A stretch of 64,000 bases of DNA from Hexactinellida sp. DTS-2022 (GCA_028753945.1 JAPNXP010000008.1:4712001-4776000); one strand, 5' to 3'. Positions 20,116 to 31,791 are shown, counted from the stretch's first letter. Made by a program: numbers and translations. Notes: generated by a model not told the origin, from the letters alone.

Positions 20116-21393
20116 ATGTTTCAAAGACAGTATTCGCCAACCTCCATTCCCAACTTAGTGCAAATTACGCCAGAATTCCTAGATTTCCCGAAATCTTACA
20201 AACTGAACACATCATGTCTGACAGCTATTCCCTATAGAGACATCCCGTACTTAGAACCTGCCGTCATATCAGCGTACACGGGGCCCGAGGCCGGCATTAC
20301 GTGGGTGGAAGACAAAGCTAAGAACCACAGAGCGCCCACTGAGCATGATGGAATTCACTGGGGACAGAAGTGGAACCAAAACGCGTACGGGCTCGCCGTG
20401 TCGCTTTACGAAGAGGATAAGAAAAGTGGGAAAACAATGGGTGATCCGATAGCAGACGTGTTTGGGATAATTCGACGCAAGAATTGCTCGTTTATGGTTC
20501 TGGCTGACGGTTGTGGTTGGGGCGACAAACCTCGTTTGGCGGCTCGATCAGCTGTGAAAGCTGCCCTTGATTATCTGAACGCACATCTACACGATATTAA
20601 GACCACACATCGTCTGAGTAAACTGCTTATCGAGGCAATGTTTGAGGCCCAGAAGCTTATCATCGATAACGATGCAACTTTAACGACCCTTCTGCTGACT
20701 GTGGTCTGTCCGTTGAAAGGGGAAAACGGGGCCGCTTCCGACTGGATAGCCGTTAGCCTGAGTATTGGGGACTCGTCTTCGTTCGTTTACGATCCGAACA
20801 CAAAGCTGATACGAGCCCTGCAGATCCGCCCGGAGCGGGAGGGGGTAACAGACGCAGGGGGGTGCCTCGGGCCGCAGGTAGGGATTGACCCTGATCTGGA
20901 TAACCTCGTGCTAACCTACTCACGCGTGATGCCAAACGAAATCGTATTCCTAGTCTCGGATGGCATAACTGATAACTTCGATTCTAAATTCAATACGAAC
21001 GCCGAACCGAAGGCAAGTTCTGAGTCGCCCCCGGTTTATAGCAAGTTGCTACATAAAATATTCAAAAACCCAAAGTGCCTAACTCGCGATGAGAAAAGTC
21101 GCCTTAAAATGTCGGAAGTTATTAAGGATTATTTCTCGAAGCAGGAAGGGATCGTGTCTACATCGCAGGAGTTGTGTGTCGCTATGCTCAACTACGTGCT
21201 GTTTGTGACACAGGAGAAAAGGGGGTACCTTGAATTGGCGCTTAATAAGGATTACAGTTCACGAGCAATGCTAATGGATAAAGACCCTGAGTTGTACCAT
21301 AAAATGAAGGCCGCTACTGGGAAATTAGATCATGCGACAATAGTGGCTTGTTGTGTTGGGGAAGAGTTGAAACATATAATGACTACCTCTTAA
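20116..21393 (+). CDS. PP2C-like domain protein (resembles the CG9801-type family)
   Basis: 425 residues, one exon. PP2C (PPM) enzymes are Mn/Mg-dependent Ser/Thr phosphatases. Landmarks: MVLADGCGWGDKPRLAARSA (127-146) replaces the usual DG-H-G-G metal site but keeps the Asp. SLSIGDSSSF (214-223) is the GDS strand. VFLVSDGITDNF (277-288) corresponds to ASDG-x-W-D. LDHATIVACC (404-413) takes the place of the D-N-x-T metal motif, with His for Asn. This combination, with a long N-terminus and insert, recalls the animal 'PP2C-like domain-containing' family rather than classical PPM1. Activity is possible but unproven. The ATG lies after an AT-rich leader; an AATAAA is at 21418-21423. Confidence 0.75.
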   Translation: MFQRQYSPTSIPNLVQITPEFLDFPKSYKLNTSCLTAIPYRDIPYLEPAVISAYTGPEAGITWVEDKAKNHRAPTEHDGIHWGQKWNQNAYGLAVSLYEEDKKSGKTMGDPIADVFGIIRRKNCSFMVLADGCGWGDKPRLAARSAVKAALDYLNAHLHDIKTTHRLSKLLIEAMFEAQKLIIDNDATLTTLLLTVVCPLKGENGAASDWIAVSLSIGDSSSFVYDPNTKLIRALQIRPEREGVTDAGGCLGPQVGIDPDLDNLVLTYSRVMPNEIVFLVSDGITDNFDSKFNTNAEPKASSESPPVYSKLLHKIFKNPKCLTRDEKSRLKMSEVIKDYFSKQEGIVSTSQELCVAMLNYVLFVTQEKRGYLELALNKDYSSRAMLMDKDPELYHKMKAATGKLDHATIVACCVGEELKHIMTTS

Positions 21394-21417
21394 TTTTAAT
21401 ATTCTATATGTTGTTTC

Positions 21418-21423
21418 AATAAA
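21418..21423 (+). terminator. Poly(A) signal AATAAA after the PP2C-like gene
   Basis: TTTCAATAAATATATT begins about 25 bp after the stop codon. Confidence 0.6.
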
Positions 21424-23722
21424 TATATTAAATCAATTTACCTATTAACTATCTCAATGCGTAATGCTTATAAGGGTTTGGAATTTTCTCGGTCCCAAAT
21501 TTAATATACGGTACTTTAACATTGCACATAAAGAACAAATTAAGCTTTTGGTAATCCGCATATGATTAATAGTGTTCACTAGAATCACTATTTACCTGAT
21601 AATATCAGTATTCTTTGTGCCCAAACAAAGCCTCCTGAAATAAAGAATAACTTCCCTCCTAAGTAAAGCTAAAATTTCTTAAAACTCTCTTAGTATTATC
21701 TCTAATAACATTATTATTACAGTCGAACTTTAATTGAGCATATAGCATATGTTTCTAATTAAGCACCAATGTATAACTAATAATTTCGGCGCCTATTTTT
21801 AGAAGTATCTTACCACCAAATTAAAGCCCAACCTAATTATCCAAACACACCAGAATGTTTCCAATGTTGCTGTATAAAGTAGTTTGAGTATAAATGTATT
21901 TAATCGCGGTTGTACTCATCTAAAGTTCCAAATAATTATTTCGCGCCTAGATTTAATTGAGCTCGCTCGCACAGCTTAAATTATTCATTTTGTATAAAGT
22001 TCATCCGGGTATTTCTCAATTTTTGCGCGCCTAAATAAGTTCAGTTCAAATTATGCGCAGTGCCTTGATGATCCCTTACATTATACAATTAATCATGCGA
22101 CATATAATTAAGATTATCAGCAAGAATTTATTTGATGTAAAAACAATTGTGTATACGTGTCAGAGTGGACCATGGGTCGATCGGTTATGGGTCATGGGTC
22201 AAATGGGTCACCTAAATCGATGGGTCAGATGGGTCATGGGTCACGGCTCCGTGACCCATGACCCATGACCCATTTGGAATTTCAATGTATTCTTCAGTTA
22301 AAATTCGAATCACTCATCATCATCATTATTATTATAACATTGATGTGCATTGAAAGACTAAACATATTCGACATTGCAACAAGTAGGTTTGTTGAGGTAA
22401 TTTATACTGTTATTCTGTTATTCTGTTAATGTACAGTATAGTATATAGATATTTAAATTGTGTGATGGGTCAATGGGTCACTCGATGGGTCAATGGGTCA
22501 TGTTTGATATCCTGTTGATTTTAGAAGAAATCCAAATATAACTTATCCTATTTCCCCCTTTTAACAAATTAGCATATATCGTATACTTTCAAATGCTTCT
22601 AGGAATTATATTTGTGCCATAGAGGAGTTTTTCCAGGTTTTAGTTTATGGACGACTAATATCTTTTTTTATAGAAATTATGCATCATATATTTGTGTTAT
22701 TCCCTAAGTGCATTAGTAATAAGTTACTAATAACTTAATTTTGCATATATTTAGACATTTTGTATTCCTAGAATGAGCTTGAACTTACAACTTCACTTTC
22801 AATTGACTTATTGTGTAACATGAGGATAAACACGTGTATTTCTCTGTTTTGTTGACTGAGTTGAAACTTACTTTGTCCAATTTTTCATCTTATTATATAC
22901 AATTCCCAAAATATAATTCTACTTAAATCGTTGTTTTATGTTTTTGTGCACACAAGTTTGTCTATAACAACTTTGCTGATTTATAAAACAGCACAGTTGT
23001 TAAGGCAATCATTGCTACGTATCAAACTTGAAATATTTCTATGTAATCCAATACACAGATTAATTGAATAACATTGTACTCCCGTGTCTGGTCCTAATAT
23101 TCAAATAATTATTTGTAACTTAAACTTAGACACACGTGCCTTGGGCGGTCTACACTGTGATATCAGAGATTTAATCGATTCTCTGAATTATGTATGTATC
23201 ATGGTTTCCACACCCATAATATTTGAACTATTTAATCTTCTTTAACTGTACTTTTTATCTTCACATTCCAGCTAGATAAAAGCTGTATTTGGAGATACAA
23301 AGTTAAACAATGGATGTTAGACCAATTTTAGCTAAAAATGTATTTTCTTAGAGAAAATTGATTATTGTCTTTCTTATCAAACTTTTAGAGATAAATAGGA
23401 AGTTTAAACTAAGCTTATAGTCTCTTATAATTGCGAATGTATTGCTTTTGGCTCGTACCTTGTTTTTGATCCGTTTAAGTTTTAAACAAATCAAACTGTC
23501 TTAAACTTAAAACATTCCTGCATGGAAGTAAATATTATAACTTTTCTAATAGAGAAAGCATATTAGTATAGCTAGTTTGCTTCCTCAATAAACTTTAATT
23601 TTCCCAAACTTCGAACTAATGCCACTTCAGAGTATGCTCAATGTAATAGCAAGACAACAAACTTACTATCCAAACGATTAATGCAATATGGGAACAGGAA
23701 TATAACAATTTATTGTGTATAG
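21424..23722. other. Long AT-rich spacer
   Basis: Apart from the ATGGGTC repeat blocks (22170-22500) I see no clear coding exon. A short frame at 23310 (MDVRPILAKN) ends at a possible weak donor (AAT|GTATTT) in the phase required by the exon at 23723 and could be its first exon; this is speculative. Confidence 0.4.
22170..22500. repeat. ATGGGTC short repeats with a perfect palindrome
   Basis: ATGGGTC occurs repeatedly at 22172-22270 and again at 22464-22501. An 18-bp arm, ATGGGTCATGGGTCACGG (22229-22246), faces its exact inverse at 22249-22266 across a 2-nt loop. Confidence 0.9.
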
Positions 23723-24504
23723 GTTCGTACTCGTCGGCCTACTTTACCAAAATCGAAATCGGTTACATTTCTTGGACTCAGTGACACGGAAAGTACAGAC
23801 GAGGATCCTTATAGGTCCAACAGGAAGCAAGCCCCGATCCCAAATTCAATTTCTAGCATAATCCGCGGGTCTTATTCCCCCGAACTTAAACCGAAGCTTT
23901 TCGGAAATAGGAAATTATTAGCTCACCATGACAATGTAAAGTTAGTAAAGAATGTAAAGGGCTCAGTTCATTTAGAGAAATGGAGAGATTTGGCGAGTTC
24001 AAAGAACGAATTGTTAGATTCCGGAGCAGGAATTCGTAGGAAATCCAAGCAGAGACTGTTGGGAAGTTCAATGGAAGATATATCTTCATTTTTTAATGGT
24101 AATATTTGAATAATGTTTAAAATAATTGAGAGGCTCCATTATAAGCGAACTCAACTTAATACAAACCCTATGTAAGTTGTTAAATTGGGACCATAGGGCT
24201 TGTTCATATTGAGCAGACGAAAAGTGGCTTATAATGCGCAGACCTGACTGTAATTGTATAAAAATAATTAACCGCGATATTCCAGTGCGGCTAATTTAAA
24301 GTAATTTTGAAAATACGAAGTACTTAATGGGCCACATTGATTAACCTTACATTAATAGGTTCTTCTAATAACCAACTGCCAGACGAATCTACCACTATTA
24401 AGACGGGACACTCTCCTGAAATGAGAAATAAACAAGATTCCAAGACCGGCATTATCAATAATTTTACACAAACGATTGGACTTCTCTGGAAATGGAACAA
24501 TTAA
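23723..24504 (+). CDS. Unrecognised Ser/Lys-rich protein, two terminal exons; first exon missing
   Basis: Exon 23723-24098 has an open frame of 125 codons between acceptor TGTATAG and donor AATG|GTAATA. It joins in phase to 24359-24504 (acceptor AATAG), which ends in TAA after LLWKWNN. The frame before the acceptor is closed by TAG, so an upstream start exon is needed; none is certain. The product begins VRTRRPTLPKSKSVTFLGLS and contains DTESTDEDPYRS, RKSKQRLLGSSMEDISSFFN, then GSSNNQLPDESTT. It looks soluble, Ser/Lys-rich and probably largely disordered. I do not recognise the family. The intron contains a family E MITE (24127-24252). Confidence 0.55.
24127..24252. mobile_element. MITE family E fragment in the intron
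   Basis: AGGCTCCATTATAAGCGAAC, CTATGTAAGTTGTTAAATTG and GCGCAGACCTGACTGTA are inverse relative to the copy at 9491. The left end is lost. Confidence 0.75.
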
Positions 24505-24749
24505 TATTAAGCATCACACTTATAAATCCCACTGATCCCCTGACAACTATACTGATGCATTATATATATAAACTCTAATTTGTATATTGGTATGATACTT
24601 TTATTTATATTCATATTCATATCAACACGAAACAAATAAATATGCACATCACAATATGTATGTTTTTTTAACTCTCTTAGATAGGGGTGAGGTAGAAATT
24701 GTTTACTATTTTTATGTAAGCATTTTTTCTAAAAAAATACATTTCAAAT

Positions 24750-24876
24750 ACAGTACACTTAATTGGATCAACATTTCGCAAGATTTACAGAACGGAAATA
24801 CAGTTTGACTTTCAATGTTTCGGTTATTTAGGTCAAACTACCCAAGGCCCAAAGTTTAAGCGGAGCGACTGTATTA
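24750..24876. mobile_element. MITE family D, decayed
   Basis: Starts ATACAGTACACTTAATTGGA and ends TTTAAGCGGAGCGACTGTAT. Internal CAAGATTTACAGAACGGAAA is shared with the other copies. Confidence 0.65.
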
Positions 24877-25032
24877 TAACAATTTGCACGAAAAGCAAAA
24901 TTGAACTCCAAAAGTTATGCTTATAACTAAAATCCTAATATTGAGGCTATCTACCATAAATATAAACTTTAAATACCAGTTCTAATTTCAACTCCTAATT
25001 TAATCTTACTAAATAATAACAAATAATGTCTT

Positions 25033-26310
25033 TAATATGCACAGAATAATTCAACATATACAAACACACTTTCCTGTAATAACTAGGGCCTAATAGTAAT
25101 TAGTAGCTAAGCACACTCTAAATACAGATTGGTTAATCATCTCCACCATCATCCCCATCTCCATCATCAAGAGTCGCCTCTTCGTACTGCTGGTATTCTG
25201 TTATCATGTCGTTAACGTTAGCCTGAGCCTCAGTGAACTCCATCTCGTCCATACCCTCTCCAGTGTAGAAATGCAGGAAAGCCTTGCGTTTGAACATTTT
25301 GCTGAACTGTTCGATCAATCGTTCGAACAGTGCCTTGATAGCTGTTGTGTTGGCGATGAAAGTGGAGGACATTTTCAAGTTTTTCGGTGGCACGTTGCAA
25401 ACAGCTGTTTTCACATTGGATGGAATCCATTCCACGAAATACGCACTGTTCTTGGTTTGCATCGCAACCATTTGATCGTCAACCTCCTTCATGGCTACTT
25501 TCCCACGGAAAATGGCGGCTACTGTCAGGTATTTCCCGTTACGAGGATCGCAAGCAGCCATGCAGTGTTTGGAATCGAACATTTGCTGCGTGAGCTCTCC
25601 CACCGACACGGCTTGGTAGCTCTTGGTGTCTGCGGACACCAGAGGGGCGAATCCGGGCATGAAGAAGTGGAGACGCGGGAAGGGCACCATGTTAACGGCC
25701 AGCTTCCTGAGATCCGCATTCAGCTGTCCCGGGAAACGGAGACACGAGGTGACGCCTGACATTGCACAGCAAATCAGATGGTTCAGTTCTGTGTAGTTGG
25801 CTTTCTCCAGTTTCAACACGTGCTTGCAAATATCATGTAGAGCCTCGTTGTCAATGCAGAACGTCTGATCGGTGTTATCGATCAGCTGGTGTGTCGACAG
25901 TACAGCATTGTAGGGCTCCACAACTGTGTCCGACACCTTGGGGGAAGGCACGACACTGAACGACATCATGATCCTGTCGGGGTACTCCTCCTTTATCTTG
26001 GCGATCAGGAGGGTGCCCAGACCGGACCCAGTGCCCCCTCCCAGGGAGTGGGTCAGTTGGAACCCCTGCATACAGTCGCACCCTTCTGCTTCCTTGCGAA
26101 GCACATCAACAACTTTGTCCACTAAATCAGCCCCCTCTGTGTAGTGACCTTTCGCCCAATTGTTACCGGCACCGCTTTGTGCGTGGATAAGATTATCCGG
26201 TCGGAACAAATCTTTTAAAGGCCCCCCTTTTATTGAATCCATGGTACCAGGTTCCAAATCCACAAGGATGGCTCTTGGCACGTACTTGCCTCCTTGTGCC
26301 TCGTTATAGT
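25033..26310. repeat. Inverted duplication, left arm (partner 29913-31188)
   Basis: The 3' UTR and most of exon 2 of the two beta-tubulins are near-identical in opposite orientation. By eye the roughly 100 bp after the stop codons match without visible difference, whereas the 5' part of exon 2, the introns and the promoters do not. Such a boundary suggests recent gene conversion between the arms. Confidence 0.85.
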
Positions 26311-27515
26311 ACACATTGAGACGCTCCTGCCTAAGTATCACTGTTTCTTCATCATCATCAAGGTCGTGATAGAATAGTCCTGCTTTGTCAATGCTATGAT
26401 CCAAAGCAATTTCCTCCCAAAACTATAATCGAATTGTAACTTAGTAAAGAGTCATTGCTACTAGTTACTACTATTGAACATGTTATATATTATTATACTG
26501 AACAGTGGATCTGATACTTGATTAATTGCAAATATCCTTTATATTGAAATTTTGATATTTAAGCAAGTTCCAAATACGGAAAGTTTACCAACTATCTGTT
26601 CCTGGCAAAATGCCATGCGTTTTGTTAATGAATGGATTTTTCAAATACAGCGCATATTTATTCGTTTAAAAAAAACTATAGTATATATTCATCACAAAAA
26701 GTTGATTTGACATGGGTACAGTATCATTATGTTATATTGGCGTTAAATTTTCATAAAAGTGTATTAAATCTCGTTAGTACGAACACGGTTAAATAGGAAA
26801 TTCCGGTTAAGTCCCCTTTAAAGCCTTTTCAATACAAATGGAACCTTTTAATACGATTTCCGGATAAGGCGAACGCATTTTGACTGTACCATGGTGTTCG
26901 TACTTACGAGGTTCTACTGTACGAATGCCTAATGTTGCCAGATGATGTACCTACAAAGTTCATGACGCACCCTTTGCCAGAACTAAAAAGTCCATGCCAA
27001 TTCTTACCAAAATACAAGGTTAATTTAATATTATTAAGTTGCAAAATTGTTTATCATCAGGACCGGAGAAAGCAGTTATAAAGTGGTCAGGACATGGCTT
27101 GACTAGTGACGGTTTATTTTGAGAGAACAATCATTTGAAAACCAATTGGTGCTGATACAAAAGTTAGCTGGTAAGGCAAATTATATCAATTTAATTACAA
27201 AACCCAAAAAGTTCATGCTATGTTCATGAAAAAGTACAAATCAATGAACTTTGTTCATGATCTGGCATCACTGAAAATTAATTTAATTTAATACCCTGGC
27301 AGAATAAAACTTTTGAATTTTTTCTCAAATAATAATTGCTTGCAATTTTGAGAAGCAAATAATATTAAAATTTGTCATCTTTTAGTAGCTTTATTTACTA
27401 TAAAAAATAGATTTTGGATTTCCTAGTTTATTATAGAATGTATATTAATCTTACATACCTTTGTTCCAATCTGGTTGCCACATTGGCCGACTTGAATATG
27501 GATAATTTCCCTCAT
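25133..27515 (-). CDS. Beta-tubulin, divergent (copy 1)
   Basis: Two exons on the minus strand: 27515-27459 encodes [19 protein letters not shown]; 26422-25133 encodes the rest. Total 448 residues. Beta-tubulin polymerises with alpha-tubulin into microtubules. Present: MREI autoregulation start, GGGTGSG nucleotide loop ([17 protein letters not shown]), [34 protein letters not shown] and an acidic C-terminal tail ([11 protein letters not shown]). Unusual: the H1-S2 loop is longer ([19 protein letters not shown] against a shorter YHGDSDLQLERIN-like loop). The mid-region [20 protein letters not shown] also departs from the canonical sequence. The intron after codon 19 contains a family A MITE. 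It is head-to-head with copy 2. Confidence 0.93.
26764..26920. mobile_element. MITE family A in the intron of beta-tubulin copy 1
   Basis: From CTCGTTAGTACGAACACGGT to TACTTACGAGGTTCTACTGT with AAAGCCTTTTCAATACAAAT inside. It is absent from copy 2, whose intron is only about 305 bp against about 1036 bp here. Confidence 0.85.
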
Positions 27516-27561
27516 CTTTGTGAATAGTTTTCAATATTTAGATTTCCTTACAATTTTCTTG

Positions 27562-27569
27562 TATTTATA
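27562..27569 (-). promoter_or_regulatory. TATA box of beta-tubulin copy 1
   Basis: Minus-strand GTATAAATAC about 50 bp upstream of the ATG at 27515. Confidence 0.55.
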
Positions 27570-27813
27570 CACTATAGCCAAAGCATAATTACTTTAAACA
27601 TCGACATCATGTGGCCTTCGAATAACTATGGTAGAATATTAGGTTTCCTATGGATCAAATTATGTCTAATTCTTTTAATTAACTATGTATTACCTGAGCT
27701 TCAATATTTGGTTTTAGGAATTCTCACCATGGAATGGTATACCATTCATTTACGGGTATACATATTTCAACCTTGGAATTTATTAATACTTTTCTAGCTT
27801 CTACTAATACATA

Positions 27814-28158
27814 CCTGCCAACCACAGGGATTCCCTTTACAGTACAGGGATTTTGACCATTTTGGCTGGACCGTACAGGGATTTTTAAATTTGTACAGGG
27901 ATTTTTAGCTAGGGAAAAATTATTTATTGTGTGTCTATTAATACCTAACATGTCTACACCATCTAAATATAGCATTTCGTTTTGTGTAAATAATCTATTC
28001 CTATTCGAGCATACAGGGATTCCCTGTACAGTCTATATAAACTAATGTTTTCACCTTTCCAAGAAAGATTGTTTTGGGGTGTACAGGGATTTTGGCCAAT
28101 GTACAGGGGGAAATAGGAGCCTCGTACAGGAATATGTCTCAAATAGGTTGGCAGGTAT
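27814..28158. mobile_element. Terminal-inverted-repeat element with internal TACAGGGATTT repeats
   Basis: Ends ACATACCTGCCAACC and GGTTGGCAGGTATG are inverted. Between them GTACAGGGATTTT-type words recur at least six times. Non-coding. It lies between the divergent tubulin promoters. The target duplication is unclear. Confidence 0.75.
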
Positions 28159-29340
28159 GATAATACAATGTCTATGTGGTTTGAGAATCTCTGGGCTAGA
28201 ATCTAAATTTTAGAATATTCGCTCAGCTCAAATTATGATTTTGAACAAGCAACATGTACACAGTATTGTGTTTTAAGGAAATTATGTTGATTGAATATAA
28301 TTCAACAAAAAATAAGCTTAGTTAAGTCCATTAGTATATTTTCAGCTCATTCAAGGTTCAGAAACAAATTCCTTACGTGCATCTACGTTGCGAAGTTAAT
28401 CATTGATTCTTTGAATAACATTAGTGTTCGTCTATGAATTTAATTAGTAACGCTACGTATACAAGTTTAAGGGAAATGATACAATGTCAAAGTACAGCGT
28501 GGGCCAGAGAATCATCGAGAAACCAATATTGATGCATAGCCTTGATATCATGATTATTATCTGATAAAGTTAGGCATCATTATTACTGTAGTGTCGTAGA
28601 TACAATATATAGGAGATTTAACACTGATTTACACAATTTGATGCCAATAACAAGATGGAACACAAATGATATTGTTTTTAAATTCAATATTTGGATTGAG
28701 ACTCTATCAACTGGACTATAGTCTATATCACGGATCGTTTTATTGAAATTTAAAATAATTACCGCTAACATTGCGAACCTAAATGGTGACTGTTTAAAGT
28801 AATCAGTTCTCGATTTGTTTTCTAATTTGTTTCTTTCTAGGCGCGCTCAACACACCATGAACTTAATACTTATTACAAATTATCATTTTGGCGAGCAAAA
28901 ATTCGGGGCTAAGAACTAATCGCGCTCTATCTCTCAATTTAAACAGCAATAGTTATTACTCTATAACATGGTGCTTATAATTCACAATTGATATTTGGTG
29001 CTGCGATGCTTCCTAATTAGGAAACTTATACTATGGCTAATGGTATGCCAATTATTAAAGTATTACCAATATTCAACTATTATAATATTAAATTCCATCT
29101 GAATAGGATTATACATAGAAATATATAACCACCAAATTAAAGAATATTAGAAGCGAGAAAAGCTAATGACAATAACTAGGTTGAAAATATGACTGCAATT
29201 AATAGTATAAAGGAATTCCTATGACAATAGAATAGAAGCTCAGTTAAATTTAGCAATGTTATTAGGAAATTACAAAAGGCAAATAATGGAATTATTGATC
29301 CAAAGGAAACCTGAAATTTTGTATGTTTATGATATCTGTG
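28159..29340. other. Spacer between the head-to-head tubulin genes
   Basis: AT-rich; no coding block. A CGCGCTCAAC / CGCGCTCTAT pair near 28841 and 28921 is the only GC-richer patch. Confidence 0.5.
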
Positions 29341-29347
29341 GATTTTA

Positions 29348-29375
29348 TTGGTTGCAACTTGCAATGGGTATAAAT
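29348..29375 (+). promoter_or_regulatory. CCAAT and TATA boxes of beta-tubulin copy 2
   Basis: ATTGG (inverse CCAAT) at 29348 and TATAAAT at 29369-29375. Initiation about 30 bp later excludes the in-frame ATGs at 29374-29394, supporting the canonical MREI start at 29434. Confidence 0.6.
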
Positions 29376-29433
29376 GAGACATAGCGAGTTAATGAACGAT
29401 GAAAATTTAGTTCGACAAATAGGAATATTAAAG

Positions 29434-31085
29434 ATGAGGGAAATTATTCATGTTCAGGTCGGCCAATGTGGCAACCAGATTGGAACAAAGGTATGTATCA
29501 TAGTTATCCATTACTACAAAAAAACTAGAAATATTCTGTATAGTCTTACTTATATTATGAAAGTTATAAGAACACACAGTAACACTGTTTAAACCTGACC
29601 CTAGTGCATCTTAACTTGTTATATGAGAATATAATCATACATTCAAAAAAGTTTAAATGCCAAAATTAATTATGAGACCACTAAGTTAATGTTTATATTT
29701 GGAGGATCAGAGCCACAGTTCAGTATAAGAATATATAACATGTTCAATATTACGTAGTAGCAATGACTGTTTACTATGTTACAATTCGATTTTAGTTTTG
29801 GGAGGAAATTGGCTCGGATCATAACATTGACAGAACAGGAGTATTCTATGACGATAGTGATAATCCTGAAGATCAGGAGTTAATACCACTTAGGCGAGAG
29901 CGTCTCAATGTGTACTATAATGAGGCACAAGGAGGCAAGTACGTGCCAAGAGCCATCCTTGTGGATTTGGAACCTGGTACCATGGATGCAATAAAAGGGG
30001 GGCCTCTAGCAAATTTGTTCCGACCGGATAATCTTATCCACGCACAAAGCGGTGCTGGTAACAATTGGGCGAAAGGTCACTACACAGAGGGGGCTGATTT
30101 GGTGGACAGAGTTGTTGATGTGCTTCGCAAGGAAGCAGAGGGGTGCGACTGTATGCAGGGGTTCCAACTGACCCACTCCCTGGGAGGGGGCACTGGGTCC
30201 GGTCTGGGCACCCTCCTGATCGCCAAGATAAAGGAGGAGTACCCCGACAGGATCATGATGTCGTTCAGTGTCGTGCCTTCCCCCAAGGTGTCGGACACGG
30301 TTGTGGAGCCCTACAATGCTGTGCTGTCGACTCACCAGCTGATCGATAACACCGATCAGACATTCTGCATTGACAACGAGGCTCTCCATGATATTTGCAA
30401 ACGAGTACTAAAGCTTGAGAAAGCCAACTACACAGAACTGAACCATCTGATTTGCTGTGCAATGTCAGGTGTCACCTCGTGTCTCCGTTTCCCGGGACAG
30501 CTGAATGCGGATCTCAGGAAGCTGGCCGTTAACATGGTGCCCTTCCCGCGTCTCCACTTCTTCATGCCCGGATTCGCCCCTCTGGTGTCCGCAGACACCA
30601 AGAGCTACCAAGCCGTGTCGGTGGGAGAGCTCACACATCAAATGTTCGATTCCAAACACTGCATGGCTGCTTGCGATCCTCGTAACGGGAAATACCTGAC
30701 AGTAGCCGCCATTTTCCGTGGGAAAGTAGCCATGAAGGAGGTTGACGATCAAATGGTTGCAATGCAGAGTAAAAGTGCAGCTTATTTCGTGGAATGGATT
30801 CCATCCAATGTGAAAACAGCTGTTTGCAACGTGCCACCGAAAAACTTGAAAATGTCCTCCACCTTCATCGCCAATACAACAGCTATCAAGGCACTGTTCG
30901 AACGATTGATCGAACAGTTCAACAAAATGTTCAAACGCAAGGCTTTCCTGCATTTCTACACTGGAGAGGGTATGGACGAGATGGAATTCACAGAGGCTCA
31001 GGCAAACGTTAACGACATGATAACAGAATACCAGCAGTACGAAGAGGCGACTCTTGATGATGGGGATGGGGATGATGATGATTAA
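29434..31085 (+). CDS. Beta-tubulin, divergent (copy 2)
   Basis: Exons 29434-29490 ([19 protein letters not shown]) and 29796-31085, 448 residues. From [20 protein letters not shown] on it is almost identical to copy 1. Differences cluster in the N-terminal loop ([20 protein letters not shown]) and in a few places such as TKNSAYF versus SKSAAYF. The acidic tail is DDGDGDDDD. The enlarged H1-S2 loop is about two residues longer than in copy 1. That segment faces the microtubule lumen and adjoins lateral contacts in known structures, so lattice properties may differ (inference). Intron position and phase match copy 1. Confidence 0.95.
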
Positions 31086-31188
31086 CCAATCTGTATTTAG
31101 AGTGTGCTTAGCTACTAATTACTATTAGGCCCTAGTTATTACAGGAAAGTGTGTTTGTATATGTTGAATTATTCTGTGCATATTGATG
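29913..31188. repeat. Inverted duplication, right arm (partner 25033-26310)
   Basis: See the left arm. Similarity runs from the GTCTCAATGTGTACTATAA region to about 100 bp past the stop (ATATGTTGAATTATTCTGTG). Confidence 0.85.
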
Positions 31189-31790
31189 TTATTTGCTATT
31201 TAGAAAAATTAATAATCATTAGAGTATAGTGCACCCCAAATTAGTTATTTTGAGGTACAATATTTATGTGGCTCTGACCCTCTATTATCAAAAGAAAGTA
31301 GTTATAGTACGATACCCTAATTCGTAATAGTTTATCGATAATTTGATTTAAATCAATACATAGTTTATCTTATTTTTAATAAATAAAAAATTTGCTATAA
31401 TTTTTAAAATGCAAGAATATTGTGCACTGTATGTAGTAGTATAGCGTAACTGTACGTATGGAATAATTTGGGCTATCTACTGTATGGTAGGTAGATTGAT
31501 AAACTTTATTTAGAGAGAATAGCCCATTCACATAAAGTGATCTTCCATGGGATCAATTTCTCATGCAACATTCCTCTGTTCAAGTTAAATGTACATAAGA
31601 GGCAATGAAAAACAAACAACAACAACAAAAACGAAACACATAACTCAAAATATACTATTCTAGCTGACTAAACAAGTCTGTCTGTTTCTGAGATTGAGTG
31701 GTGTTCTAGAATTTAGAATTTAGATAAATATTTAAGTGCAATCGTGCAGCTAGTTTGTAGTTTGAAAAGTATTTGTTTACAACTAAATAA
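31189..31790. other. Spacer with no recognised gene
   Basis: AT-rich sequence between tubulin copy 2 and the exon 1 remnant. A short AACAACAACAAAAACG run is at about 31611. Confidence 0.5.
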
Positions 31791-31791
31791 T

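Noticed and set aside
25271-26144. Several plus-strand frames over beta-tubulin copy 1 (and mirror frames over copy 2)
   Set aside because: They are antisense or shifted frames of the tubulin coding sequence and appear in both copies because the DNA is nearly identical.
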